A stretch of 64,000 nucleotides of DNA from Desulfosporosinus sp. I2 (GTDB taxonomy: Bacteria; Bacillota; Desulfitobacteriia; Desulfitobacteriales; Desulfitobacteriaceae). Every line of letters begins with the position of its first letter. The stretch's first letter is position 1. Under the pieces are notes generated by a model, which worked only from the letters and a program-made list of their open reading frames with translations, did not search any database and was not told where the DNA came from. The DNA lies in contig NZ_JYNH01000001.1 in the NCBI RefSeq assembly GCF_000960765.1, positions 1-64,000 on the forward strand, written 5' to 3'. Below are positions 49,447 to 58,379 of this stretch, piece after piece. Position numbers and translations under genes: made by a program.

Positions 49447-50347
49447 ACTGATGCTTGAGAAAGTGGCCGATCTCCATGAAATACCCCAAGGGGCTTACAA
49501 TATCCGTAAAAACGGACAAGGAGTTCAGCGCAATACAACAGCGAATATAGATATTATCACGAAGCTGGATAAACCGGGAATTGATGTGATCATTAAACCC
49601 TATACTAAGGGGGAAAGCGTCCATATTCCAGTTATTGTGACTGAAGAAAACATTAATGATGTTGTTTATAATACCTTTGAAGTGGGCGAATACTCAGATG
49701 TGTTGATTGTTGCGGGCTGCGGAGTTCATAATTCTGGAGATCTCAAATCACAACATGACGGAATTCATACTTTTTATGTTCGAAAAGGGGCTAAACTTAA
49801 ATATGTCGAGAAACACTACGGACAAGGTGACGGAAAGGGACAGCGGGTCCTAAATCCGCAGACAATTATTGAAGCAGAAGAAGGTGCCGTTGTCGAGCTT
49901 GAACTTATTCAGATTAAGGGGATTGACCAAACAAAGCGGGATACAGAAATTAAACTTATGGATAATGCAAAACTTATGGTCACTGAAAGACTTCTTACCC
50001 ACAAGGATCAAGTAGCGGAATCCAATATTAGCGTCGAGTTATTAGGAGTTGATTCTTCCGCCCAGATTATATCCCGCTCTGTTGCTCAGGATGATTCCCG
50101 CCAGGAATTTTTCTTCGATCTCGCAGGGAAGAATAAAGGCCGCGGTCATATCCAATGTGATGCGATTATCATGCATCATGCACAGGTTCATTCCACTCCG
50201 AAAATTTCCGCCTATCATAGTGAAGCACAGCTAGTGCATGAGGCTGCCATCGGACGGATCGAATCGGAACAGTTAATTAAATTAATGTCGATGGGATTCT
50301 CAGAAAAAGAGGCCGAAGATACCATCCTTAGTGGTTTTCTTAAATAA
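49427..50347 (+). CDS. sufB: SufB/SufD-like scaffold protein
   Basis: A 306-residue beta-helix scaffold partner of SufC. Recognisable are VIVAGCGVHNSGDLKSQHDG with a conserved Cys and His, LKYVEKHYGQGDG, and the C-terminal motif VHSTPKISAYHSEAQLVHEA then AIGRIESEQLIKLMSMGFSE typical of SufB/SufD. It is shorter than Escherichia SufB (about 495) and close to SufBs from minimal systems. I use the ATG at 49427, nine bases after AAAGGGG; the TTG at 49418 is less likely. It overlaps sufC and is followed by uspA. Confidence 0.85.
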   Translation: MLNALDKLMLEKVADLHEIPQGAYNIRKNGQGVQRNTTANIDIITKLDKPGIDVIIKPYTKGESVHIPVIVTEENINDVVYNTFEVGEYSDVLIVAGCGVHNSGDLKSQHDGIHTFYVRKGAKLKYVEKHYGQGDGKGQRVLNPQTIIEAEEGAVVELELIQIKGIDQTKRDTEIKLMDNAKLMVTERLLTHKDQVAESNISVELLGVDSSAQIISRSVAQDDSRQEFFFDLAGKNKGRGHIQCDAIIMHHAQVHSTPKISAYHSEAQLVHEAAIGRIESEQLIKLMSMGFSEKEAEDTILSGFLK

Positions 50348-50361
50348 GAAGGAGGAAGCTT

Positions 50362-50787
50362 ATGTTTAAAAGGATTTTGGTACCCACAGATGGCTCCGAA
50401 TCATCACGTCACGCCCTCAAAGTTGCCTTGGAACTTGCTGAGAAATTCAATTCGGAAATAGAGCTTTTCCACGTTACCCCAACCCAGGAAGCCTACTATG
50501 GATTCGATGGGGGTTATAGTATTCTCATTGACCAAGACCAAATCGATAAAAACGGCGAATTAGCGTTAGAATTTACTCTTAAGGGCATGGAGGTTGGAGA
50601 CGTATCTTTATCAAAGAAACATGTATCTGGCAACGCTGCAAACAGCATCTTAGAAGAGATTAGAAGGGAATTTGACTTAGTTATCATGGGGACTGTTGGC
50701 CATGGAGTTATTTCCGGAGCAATCGTAGGAAGTGTTACTCAACGCGTACTGGCCCATTCCCAAAGTCCAGTACTTATTGTGAAATAA
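50362..50787 (+). CDS. Universal stress protein, UspA family
   Basis: A 141-residue alpha/beta protein beginning MFKRILVPTDGSESSRHALK (the conserved DGS nucleotide pocket) and ending GTVGHGVISGAIVGSVTQRV with the G-x2-G-x9-G(S/T) ATP-binding signature. Such proteins bind ATP or AMP and support survival under stress. Ribosome binding site AAGAAGGAGGAAGCTT. It is the last gene of the QueG-like/sufC/sufB cluster and is followed by a bidirectional terminator. Confidence 0.9.
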   Translation: MFKRILVPTDGSESSRHALKVALELAEKFNSEIELFHVTPTQEAYYGFDGGYSILIDQDQIDKNGELALEFTLKGMEVGDVSLSKKHVSGNAANSILEEIRREFDLVIMGTVGHGVISGAIVGSVTQRVLAHSQSPVLIVK

Positions 50788-50933
50788 CAACGCTCCATAC
50801 CTTTATACTATTTTCTTAATTCACGTTAAAGAAAACTTGGCTGGCGCTAAGCCTTGGCGCAGGCGGCCGCCTTAGTTGCCCTTATGCTTCCAAAAAGTAT
50901 ACAACGAAGTTATACTTTCTGACTAGTACAACA

Positions 50934-50966
50934 AAAGGCTGGAAGCTAAAAGCTTCCAGCCTTTTC
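50934..50966. terminator. Bidirectional terminator between uspA and GNAT genes
   Basis: AGGCTGGAAGCT and AGCTTCCAGCCT pair perfectly around AAA, followed by TTTCCCC and, on the other strand, TTTTGT. Related stems recur at 52.77 kb and 60.74 kb. Confidence 0.8.
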
Positions 50967-51009
50967 CCCTACCTCACTTTCCGGGATTAATCTTAAGCCT
51001 ATTTTCCTT

Positions 51010-51531
51010 TTACCGCTTCTTGATTGGAAGCTTACTAGCCAAATTATAAAGAGCCTCGTCAGATACTCTATATACCGTCCAATCATCCATTGGAATAGCC
51101 CCCATTTGTTTATAGAACTTAATTGAGGGTTCATTCCAGTCTAAACACCACCATTCCAATCTACCACACTTTCTTTCAATTGCTAACTGTGCTAGAAATG
51201 TCAGAAAAATCTTGCCTATCCCTTTTCCTCTCATTTCTGGTTTTACGTATAAATCTTCCAAATAGATGCCCGTTTTCCCTAGGAACGTTGAAAAGTTATG
51301 AAAAAACAAAGCAAATCCTATCGGAGCATTTTTATATTCGCCAATAATAACTTCCGCAATTTTTTGTTCAAATAATGACTCTCGAAGAACCTCTTCGGTC
51401 GCCACAACGTCAGGCAACATGTTTTCATACTCAGCCAATTCTCTAATAAAGTTCAAGATCAGGGAAACATCTGTTACTTCAGCAAACCTCAATTTAAAAT
51501 CAGCCAAACCTGTATCCCATAATTTTTCCAT
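51010..51531 (-). CDS. GNAT family acetyltransferase (diamine acetyltransferase-like)
   Basis: A 173-residue acetyl-CoA-dependent N-acetyltransferase. It begins with FKLRFAEVTDVSLILNFIRELAEYE, the usual start of SSAT-like enzymes, has the acetyl-CoA loop YVKPEMRGKGIGKIFLTFLA (about 107-126) and ends WCLDWNEPSIKFYKQMGA with the catalytic-region tyrosine. Polyamine or amino-acid derivatives are likely substrates. Start ATG after AGGAGAAAGAG. Monocistronic. Confidence 0.85.
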   Translation of the reverse strand: MEKLWDTGLADFKLRFAEVTDVSLILNFIRELAEYENMLPDVVATEEVLRESLFEQKIAEVIIGEYKNAPIGFALFFHNFSTFLGKTGIYLEDLYVKPEMRGKGIGKIFLTFLAQLAIERKCGRLEWWCLDWNEPSIKFYKQMGAIPMDDWTVYRVSDEALYNLASKLPIKKR

Positions 51532-51622
51532 CTCTTTCTCCTTTCAAATAGGTAATCATAATGTTCTCAGATATGAACTGCGAGTACAATCGCATAGCCC
51601 CAAAGATTTATGCCCAATTTAA

Positions 51623-51651
51623 TTGACACATTTCTTTAAATCAATTTTAAT
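51623..51651 (+). promoter_or_regulatory. Promoter of the calcium/proton exchanger gene
   Basis: TTGACA and TTTAAT separated by 17 bases, about 35 bases before the coding start. Confidence 0.6.
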
Positions 51652-51685
51652 GATATAGTAGCTCAGAGAAGAAGGAGGTCTATTT

Positions 51686-52723
51686 TTGGTGAAATATCTT
51701 AATTCGTTACTATTGGCAATTCCTCTTAGTATTTTCCTACATCTTTCTGATAACTCGCCCGTTTTGATTTTTCTTACTGCCTGTTTAAGCATTATCCCTC
51801 TTTCAGGCTATATGGGGAAAGCCACGGAAGAAATCGCAATCTACGTTGGCCCAAGAGTTGGGGGCTTGCTCAATGCCACCTTTGGTAATGCGGCAGAACT
51901 TATCATCACTATCTTTGCGCTTAAAGCAGGCCTGCTAGAGGTGGTTAAAGCATCCATAACAGGGTCTATTATTGGTAATCTTCTCTTAGTGTTAGGACTT
52001 AGCATGCTCCTTGGTGGATTTAAGTATAAAACTCAGAAATTCAACCGAGCGGTGGCTGTAATGCATACCTCTATGCTCCTTATGGCTGTAACAGGGTTAA
52101 TCATACCTGCCGTCTTTCTTAACACCCACTCTAATCCCGCAGCTGAACCACTCAGCCTGGGAGTAGCAGCAATACTGATGCTCGTTTATTTGCTCAGTTT
52201 AATCTTTTCTCTACATACCCATAAGGATGTCTTTCGTCCAAGTCAGGAAAGTTCAGACAAACCCAAATGGTCAAAACTTAAGTCTTTTACCATTTTACTA
52301 ATAGCTACGTTCTTTGTCGTTATCGAAAGTGAATTTCTGGTTGCAGGCATCGAACCTGTCGTTAAAACCCTAGGTATCAGCGAACTATTTATTGGAGTCA
52401 TCGTTATTCCGATCATCGGCAATGCCGCTGAGCATTCCACCAGCGTTATTATGGCCCTGAAGAACAAAATGGACATTAGCTTAGAAATCGCCATTGGCTC
52501 AAGCACTCAAATTGCGCTTTTTGTCGCACCCTTACTGGTCTTTATCGGATACTCTATGGGCCAACCCCTTGACTTCTTATTTACCAGTTATGAACTGATT
52601 GTCATCATCATGGCAACCGTCATCACCGCGATTATTAGTATGGACGGTCGCTCCAATTGGCTAGAAGGCGCCCAGCTTTTAGCAGCCTATTCCATTATGG
52701 CCTTAGCCTTTCTTTTTGTTTGA
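51686..52723 (+). CDS. Calcium/proton antiporter, CaxA family
   Basis: A 345-residue cation exchanger with eleven membrane helices in two inverted repeats. The duplicated alpha motifs are [18 protein letters not shown] (about 70-87) and [16 protein letters not shown] (about 247-262), the glutamates of which bind cation. An acidic-to-basic loop ([16 protein letters not shown]) separates the halves. It exports calcium in exchange for protons. Start TTG or the adjacent GTG after AGGAGGTCTATTT. Followed by a strong terminator. Confidence 0.9.
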   Translation: MVKYLNSLLLAIPLSIFLHLSDNSPVLIFLTACLSIIPLSGYMGKATEEIAIYVGPRVGGLLNATFGNAAELIITIFALKAGLLEVVKASITGSIIGNLLLVLGLSMLLGGFKYKTQKFNRAVAVMHTSMLLMAVTGLIIPAVFLNTHSNPAAEPLSLGVAAILMLVYLLSLIFSLHTHKDVFRPSQESSDKPKWSKLKSFTILLIATFFVVIESEFLVAGIEPVVKTLGISELFIGVIVIPIIGNAAEHSTSVIMALKNKMDISLEIAIGSSTQIALFVAPLLVFIGYSMGQPLDFLFTSYELIVIIMATVITAIISMDGRSNWLEGAQLLAAYSIMALAFLFV

Positions 52724-52764
52724 ACTTTCCTTTTCACCTCAAAAAAGCAAATTCCTACTTTCAA

Positions 52765-52815
52765 AGAACTCCAGGCTGGAAGCTTAATGCTTCAAGCCTG
52801 GAGTTCTTTTTCTTC
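52765..52815 (+). terminator. Intrinsic terminator of caxA
   Basis: AACTCCAGGCTGGAAGC and GCTTCAAGCCTGGAGTT pair with one mismatch; CTTTTTCTTC follows. Confidence 0.85.
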
Positions 52816-52860
52816 TAATTTCTAGGGCTTTCCCTTTGTTCCCTTTGTGCTAAAAACCGC

Positions 52861-53577
52861 TTAAACTGTAGTCTTACTTCCCCCTAAATAAGCTTCTTTA
52901 ACTCTGGGATTAGCCGCCACTTCCTCTGCTGTACCATTATAAACAATCTTACCTGTTTCCAAAACGTACGCGTAATGGGCAATTTTCAAAGCCTGACGTA
53001 CGTTTTGTTCTACAAGCAGAACCGTAGCACCCTCCTGATTGATTTCTTTAATGACTTTAAAAATATCAGCCACAACCATCGGAGCCAACCCCATTGAAGG
53101 TTCATCTAACAATAGGAGATCCGGTTTAGCCATCATAGCCCTGCCAATCGCTAACATTTGCTGTTGTCCACCAGAGAGGGTCCCCCCAAGCTGGTTTTTG
53201 CGTTCCTCAAGCACCGGAAAGCGATTAAAAACCGAGCGCAGGTCAGCCGCAACCTGACCATCCTTCCTTTGATAAGCACCCATCTCCAGGTTTTCCAAGA
53301 TCGTCATTTGACTGAGGATATTTCGTCCTTCAGGTACTAAGGAGATCCCAAGGGAGACAATCTTATGCGGCGCCAATCCCTGGATCTGCTTTCCTTTATA
53401 AATAATCCGCCCGGATTCTGGCTTAAGTAACCCAGACAAAGATTTCATAGCCGTTGTTTTACCTGCCCCGTTTGCTCCAATTAGAGACACAATTGAGCCA
53501 GCAGGAACCTCGAGATCAATGCCTTTTAGTGCTTTAATACTACCATAACCAGTAACGAGTCCTTCAATTTTAAGCAC
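52861..53577 (-). CDS. livF: Branched-chain amino acid ABC transporter ATPase LivF
   Basis: The smaller of two ATPases (238 residues). Walker A SLIGANGAGKTTAMK, Q-loop region VPEGRNILSQMTILENL (LivF-specific), signature GTLSGGQQQMLAIGRAMM, Walker B LLLLDEPSMGLAP. It starts on the same base that ends livG and is the last gene of the livKHMGF unit. The ligand may be Leu/Ile/Val or another small carboxylate. Confidence 0.93.
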   Translation of the reverse strand: MLKIEGLVTGYGSIKALKGIDLEVPAGSIVSLIGANGAGKTTAMKSLSGLLKPESGRIIYKGKQIQGLAPHKIVSLGISLVPEGRNILSQMTILENLEMGAYQRKDGQVAADLRSVFNRFPVLEERKNQLGGTLSGGQQQMLAIGRAMMAKPDLLLLDEPSMGLAPMVVADIFKVIKEINQEGATVLLVEQNVRQALKIAHYAYVLETGKIVYNGTAEEVAANPRVKEAYLGGSKTTV

Positions 53578-54338
53578 TAGGCATCCTCCTTCCCCAAATA
53601 GGCTTCAATGACAGCTGGATCCGCCTGAACTTCAGTGGGTGTTCCTTCTGCAATTTTAACCCCAAAATTAATGACGACTAAACGATGACAAATATTCATC
53701 ACCAAATTCATGTCATGTTCAATGAGGAGGATAGTCTTGCCCATTTGGTTGATAGTTTTAATCAGCCTTTCAAGATCCTCAGTCTCGTTTTCATTCATAC
53801 CGGCTGCCGGTTCATCTAGAAGCAGAATTTCCGGCTCAGCGGCCAAGGCCCTGGCAATTTCTAAACGTCGCTGTCTACCATAAGCCAAAGCCCCGGCAGG
53901 GGTTTTAGCACTGTCCTCAATTCCAACCAATTCCAGTAATTCTTGAGCTCGTTTCCTAGTCCTTGCTTCCTCCTTACGTTGGGCAGTGGGCTGAAAAATA
54001 CCGGCCCAAAAGCCCGACTTAGTCTGGGAATGAGCCCCGACCATCACATTTTCCAAGGCCGTCATCTGATCAAAGAGCTTAATATTCTGAAACGTTCTAG
54101 CTAAACCAAGTTTAGTCACCTGGTACGGCTTCATTGCTAATAGACTACGATCATTAAAAAGAATTTCCCCCTTAGTTGGCGCAAAAATGCCAGTAATCAA
54201 GTTGAAAAGAGTGGTCTTGCCGGCGCCGTTAGGCCCGATAATACCTAGAATCTCTCCCTTTTTCAGTTGAAAACTTATATCATTCAAGGCCGCTAGACCC
54301 CCAAATTCTTTGCTTACGTGCTCAAGAGTTAAGATCAC
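53577..54338 (-). CDS. livG: Branched-chain amino acid ABC transporter ATPase LivG
   Basis: The larger ATPase (about 253 residues). Walker A GIIGPNGAGKTTLFN, the LivG marker GLARTFQNIKLFDQMTALENV, signature GALAYGRQRRLEIARAL (a degenerate signature typical of LivG), Walker B LLLDEPAAGMNENE, H-loop IEHDMNLVM. I start it at the GTG at 54338 (VILTLEHVSKEF), eight bases after AAGGAGG and overlapping the livM stop by four bases (GTGA), rather than at 54371. Confidence 0.93.
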   Translation of the reverse strand: MILTLEHVSKEFGGLAALNDISFQLKKGEILGIIGPNGAGKTTLFNLITGIFAPTKGEILFNDRSLLAMKPYQVTKLGLARTFQNIKLFDQMTALENVMVGAHSQTKSGFWAGIFQPTAQRKEEARTRKRAQELLELVGIEDSAKTPAGALAYGRQRRLEIARALAAEPEILLLDEPAAGMNENETEDLERLIKTINQMGKTILLIEHDMNLVMNICHRLVVINFGVKIAEGTPTEVQADPAVIEAYLGKEDA

Positions 54339-55282
54339 TCTGAGGACCTCCTTCCTAACTTGGTACGCCAAAAGCGGACCGTCTCTTCAGAAATCAGTCC
54401 AAGCGGCCTAAAGGCCATCATTGCAACTAGAATAGCCCCATAGATCATCATCCGATAATCAGATGCTGCACGTAAAAATTCGGGCAGAAGAGTAAGGAGC
54501 AAAGCACCCAAAATAGGGCCCCACACTAAGTTACTCCCACCAAACACTGCAAAAATAAGAATCTCGACCGTTCGATGATAATCAAAATCCTTGGGACCGA
54601 TGTAGAACGTCAAATGAGCCGATAGTCCACCAGCAACCCCAGCAATAAAAGCTCCTAAAATAAATGCTAAGATCTTAAAGTAAGTAGTATTGATTCCCAT
54701 TGCTTGCGCCGCCGTCTCGTCTGCCTTGATCGCTGCAAACGCCCTTCCTACTCGGGAGAACCCTAAACGACGGGTGAAAAAGAGCAATAGTACAAGGATC
54801 ACTAAAAGAATTAGCAAGACAGCACAATTGCTTATTTGTTGCAGGCTTATGCCCGCGAAACCGTCGGCAAAACCCAAAGTGCTTAAAACGTTTCCAGTTA
54901 GGACATTTAAGGATGGTATCCCTGATATCCCCAATGCTCCGTTTGTAATCTTTAAATTCAGAAAGATGACCCTAACCACTTCGCCAAATCCCAGCGTGGC
55001 AATTGCCAAGTACAAGCCATTGAGTCTAAGAGCGGGAAAGCCGATAATGAGAGCAATCAGCACTGAAGCCATCCCCCCTGTAGGGATAGCTAGATAAACG
55101 GGCAAACCTAACTTAATGGTTAACAAGGCAGACGAGTAGGCTCCAATACTCATAAAGCCAGCGTTACCCAGCGAAAGTTGCCCAGTAGCTAAAGTAAGGT
55201 AAATGCTAATCCCGAGAATGGCATTAATCAAAACAAACATCCCGATTTGGAGATAATAAGGATTCAGCAAGGAATTTATCAT
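54335..55282 (-). CDS. livM: Branched-chain amino acid ABC transporter permease LivM
   Basis: A 315-residue permease with about nine membrane helices. Conserved segments are LSLGNAGFMSIGAYSSALL (about 34-52), the coupling loop RVGRAFAAIKADETAAQAMGIN (about 176-197) and GGSNLVWGPILGALLLTLLPE (about 248-268). It pairs with LivH to form the channel. It begins one base after the livH stop and overlaps livG. Confidence 0.93.
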   Translation of the reverse strand: MINSLLNPYYLQIGMFVLINAILGISIYLTLATGQLSLGNAGFMSIGAYSSALLTIKLGLPVYLAIPTGGMASVLIALIIGFPALRLNGLYLAIATLGFGEVVRVIFLNLKITNGALGISGIPSLNVLTGNVLSTLGFADGFAGISLQQISNCAVLLILLVILVLLLFFTRRLGFSRVGRAFAAIKADETAAQAMGINTTYFKILAFILGAFIAGVAGGLSAHLTFYIGPKDFDYHRTVEILIFAVFGGSNLVWGPILGALLLTLLPEFLRAASDYRMMIYGAILVAMMAFRPLGLISEETVRFWRTKLGRRSSE

Positions 55283-56161
55283 TTATTTACCTCCTTGCTG
55301 ATCACGGCTGCCAAAAAGTCCTTGGGGACGAATAAAAAGGATCACGATAATCATCCCAAAAGCAACCGCATCTCTATATGAAGAATTTCCATAAGCTACA
55401 CTGAAAACTTCGGCAATGCCCAAGATCAGCCCACCTAACATTGCCCCAGTTATATTACCCATACCACCCAGGATAAGAACAGCAAGGCCTTTTAGCCCCA
55501 TCGTAATTCCCATCGTCGGTTCCACAGCGTTAAACGATAAACCCACCAAAACCCCAGCTACGGACCCTAAAGCTGAAGCAAGTGAAACAGTAAGAACAAT
55601 GATCTTATTCGTGTTGACTCCAAGCAAATTGGCCGTCTCAATGTTTTCAGCAGTCGCTCGAAGTGCCTTGCCGATCTTTGTCTTGGCGAGCCAAAAGCGC
55701 AACACCAGCATTAAGGAAAATGAAACTGCCAAAATAAAAATTTGTACTAGAGATATTCGCATCGGTCCAAACTCAAAAGCAGCTGTAAAAGAAGAAGGGA
55801 AATCCCTACTTTGCGGACCAAATAATTTCAAAGCGACACTTTCAAGAAAAATTGAAACTCCGATCGTGCTTATCAAGGGTGCTAAATGGGAAACGGCCTT
55901 GCGCCGTAAAGGTCGCAAGGCCACTCTTTCCAAGATGATCCCCAGGATAGCGCCGGTCAACGCAGCTCCAAGCATTGCTACAAAGATATTAACTTTTAGA
56001 TGAGTCACTAATAACAAACCCACGAAAGCCCCAAACATGAAGATTTCACCATGTGCCATGTTGACAATATTTAAGACTCCCATGATTAGGGTATAGCCCA
56101 GAGCTATAAGGGAATACGTGCTTCCCAACGTCAGGCCGTTGACCAGCTGCTGCCAAAACAA
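55283..56161 (-). CDS. livH: Branched-chain amino acid ABC transporter permease LivH
   Basis: A 292-residue permease with about eight membrane helices. Conserved are LGSTYSLIALGYTLIMGVLNIVNMAHG (about 12-38), the coupling loop KIGKALRATAENIETANLLGVN and the glycine-rich LKGLAVLILGGMGNITGAMLGG (about 224-245). It follows the binding protein gene by 24 bases. Confidence 0.93.
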   Translation of the reverse strand: MFWQQLVNGLTLGSTYSLIALGYTLIMGVLNIVNMAHGEIFMFGAFVGLLLVTHLKVNIFVAMLGAALTGAILGIILERVALRPLRRKAVSHLAPLISTIGVSIFLESVALKLFGPQSRDFPSSFTAAFEFGPMRISLVQIFILAVSFSLMLVLRFWLAKTKIGKALRATAENIETANLLGVNTNKIIVLTVSLASALGSVAGVLVGLSFNAVEPTMGITMGLKGLAVLILGGMGNITGAMLGGLILGIAEVFSVAYGNSSYRDAVAFGMIIVILFIRPQGLFGSRDQQGGK

Positions 56162-56185
56162 TATTGTTCACTCCTAATCGAATGC

Positions 56186-57349
56186 TTATTTGAACTCTGT
56201 GAACTGGCCATCCTTAACCAGTAGCACAGTAGCTTCCATGACTGGATTACGTTGAGCGTCAAAGGCAAATTTTCCAGTTACCCCTTGGAAGTCCTTAATT
56301 CCAGCAAGACTATCCCTTAATTTTTTTCGGTCAGTCGCAGAACCTGACTTATCTAAAGCTGCACTCATGATGTATAAAGCATCATAAGCCTGTGCTGCAA
56401 ATTGATCTGGGACCTTATTATATTTTGCTTTATAAGCCTCGACAAATTTCTTTACATTCGCATCATCCTTAGCAGGAAACCAAGGGCTAGCTACAAGAGC
56501 ACCTTCTGCAGCAGTTCCAGCGATCTTCATTAATTGAGGGGAATTAAATCCATTCCCACCGACAAAGGGAACCTTAATCCCCAGTTCCCGTGCTTTCTTT
56601 AGGACCAGCGCGGCTTCTTGGTAAAGGCTAGAAACCATGACAGCATCCGGTTTCAGAGAGGCAATTTTCGTCAACTGAGCTGAGAAGTCTGTATCCTTGT
56701 CCGCGAACGTCTCAGTGGCAACAATTTGTAAACCGCTGTCCTTAACCGCCTTTTCAAAGGTTTTATATCCAGAGACAGCAAAGTCATTGTTGTTTGAATA
56801 CATAAGGGCAACCGTTTTTAGCTTATATTTATCAACCGCTTTTTTTACTGCTGACGGTATGGCCACAGACTCCGGCAAAGCATTGCGGAACACAAATTCA
56901 CCAATATCTGTAATTCCTTCAGCGGTTGTTGAGGTACCCATAATTGGAACACCGGCCCCGTTAACAATCGGGCCAACAGCAAACATCTCGCCGCTTAAAG
57001 TAGGTCCAATAATTCCTACAACACTATCCTTATTAACTAATTTGTTAGCTGCATTAATCGCGTCCGTTTTCTCCCCGCGTGAATCCTCGTACAAGAGATT
57101 AATCTTGATCTTATTCTTAGCGTTAAGCTCTTCCTTAGCCATATCTAATCCTTGTTTGATAGCCTCCCCATAAGCAGCGCCCCCACCGCTCAAGAAAGAA
57201 ATAACTCCAATCTTTGCTTCCTGATTCGCTGCAGGCTCTGTAGCAGTCGGTGAACTAGTCTTACCGCAGCCTGCTACCGACAGAAGCATACCACTCAAGG
57301 CAATTACCGCTACCCCCTTTAGAAAATGTCCCTCGGAAAATAATTTCAT
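56186..57349 (-). CDS. livK: Branched-chain amino acid-type ABC transporter substrate-binding lipoprotein
   Basis: Extracytoplasmic ligand-binding component (387 residues) of the Leu/Ile/Val-binding type I fold. A lipoprotein signal ends at SVAGCGK with lipidated C28, followed by a Thr/Ser-rich linker. The mature part starts IGVISFLSGGGAAYGEAIKQ and has the hinge GIIGPTLSGEMFAVGP and GTSTTAEGITDIGEFVFR. It is the first gene of livKHMGF. Ligand uncertain: many such proteins in anaerobes bind aromatic or carboxylic compounds rather than branched-chain amino acids. Confidence 0.9.
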   Translation of the reverse strand: MKLFSEGHFLKGVAVIALSGMLLSVAGCGKTSSPTATEPAANQEAKIGVISFLSGGGAAYGEAIKQGLDMAKEELNAKNKIKINLLYEDSRGEKTDAINAANKLVNKDSVVGIIGPTLSGEMFAVGPIVNGAGVPIMGTSTTAEGITDIGEFVFRNALPESVAIPSAVKKAVDKYKLKTVALMYSNNNDFAVSGYKTFEKAVKDSGLQIVATETFADKDTDFSAQLTKIASLKPDAVMVSSLYQEAALVLKKARELGIKVPFVGGNGFNSPQLMKIAGTAAEGALVASPWFPAKDDANVKKFVEAYKAKYNKVPDQFAAQAYDALYIMSAALDKSGSATDRKKLRDSLAGIKDFQGVTGKFAFDAQRNPVMEATVLLVKDGQFTEFK

Positions 57350-57510
57350 TTTTGATTACACCCTTTCTAATAAATAATAAGAGACTAAAATAAAATGTAT
57401 TATACAATAGATACAACAAATTCTACATTTTTTTATAAAATCCTTTAAATAAAATAAAACTCTAAAAATTTCTCTCACGAATCAATTCACTAGGCTGATA
57501 TAGGTAACTT

Positions 57511-57542
57511 ACTTCAGGTGGAGTTTCAACTCCATCTGAAGT
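57511..57542 (-). terminator. Probable terminator of the lut operon
   Basis: ACTTCAGATGGAGT and ACTCCACCTGAAGT form a long stem directly after the lutC stop. T-tract weak. Confidence 0.55.
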
Positions 57543-57552
57543 TTAGTTGAGC

Positions 57553-58377
57553 TTATCCAGATATAAATACTACATGCAACTCCCCAGGGCCGTGGACCCC
57601 ATTAACCATTTTAAATTCAATATCCGCCGTCCGACTGGGTCCGCTAATCATGGAAAGATAGGTTTGGATATCTCGCCCGAAGCATTCAATAGCCTGATAT
57701 CTCAAATAGCGGACTGCATCATCTAAAGAAGCGACAATTTGGCGAGGACTGACGAGTGCTATATGAACAGGCGGCAAATTTGATACGGCTCGAATATGCC
57801 CTTGATCCTCCCCCAATACAAGAGTGCCATGCTCAGCAATAACTGCTGAAACCCCACTTATCCCAACTGGGGCTGACTCAATTTCCGGGCGTAACCGCTT
57901 TCGAACCGCCTTAAGAATATCTGCTTTTTCCATTTTGTCACTAACCCCAGCATAAGTAGCCAGTGATGTTAAGGTTTCTTGCTCGGATAGGTTCCCCGCT
58001 GGAAAATCCGGATGAGCCGACACTTTATTCAACAAGTCGATGGCCAGAGCGGCAAAATGCGTTTCCGTAACCTGCACGCCGGCTTGACGTAGCTTTACAG
58101 ATAAGCCCAACTCCGTCAACAAGGGGCTATAAGCCTGAACAACTGGACCTTGCCCAGTTAAAGAAAGAATGTGTTTTAAGGCCTCATCCGGAGTGTTAGC
58201 GCTAAACACAGAGCACCCTTTGGCCGTCAAATTTGCCTTAGCCTGTTCAAGCAAAATTGGAAAGGTTTCCTTCCGAGCAGCCAACATTTCTTCAACTTGG
58301 TGCTTTAGCTCGGGGTTTTTTCGCCATAAATCATCTCTTCTGAGGGCAATTTTTTCTAAAATATCCGCCAAAGCCAT
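57553..58377 (-). CDS. lutC: LUD domain protein LutC/LldG-like
   Basis: Subunit of the iron-sulfur L-lactate dehydrogenase complex (LutABC/LldEFG), which oxidises lactate to pyruvate with electrons passed to the membrane. The LUD fold shows GISGVSAVIAEHGTLVLGED then QGHIRAVSNLPPVHIALVSP and SGPSRTADIEFKMVNGVHGPGELHVVFI near the C-terminus. About 274 residues from the ATG at 58377, which lies two bases after the upstream stop and seven after AAGGA; the ATG at 58398 is inside the previous gene and less likely. Confidence 0.85.
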   Translation of the reverse strand: MALADILEKIALRRDDLWRKNPELKHQVEEMLAARKETFPILLEQAKANLTAKGCSVFSANTPDEALKHILSLTGQGPVVQAYSPLLTELGLSVKLRQAGVQVTETHFAALAIDLLNKVSAHPDFPAGNLSEQETLTSLATYAGVSDKMEKADILKAVRKRLRPEIESAPVGISGVSAVIAEHGTLVLGEDQGHIRAVSNLPPVHIALVSPRQIVASLDDAVRYLRYQAIECFGRDIQTYLSMISGPSRTADIEFKMVNGVHGPGELHVVFISG

Positions 58378-58379
58378 TT

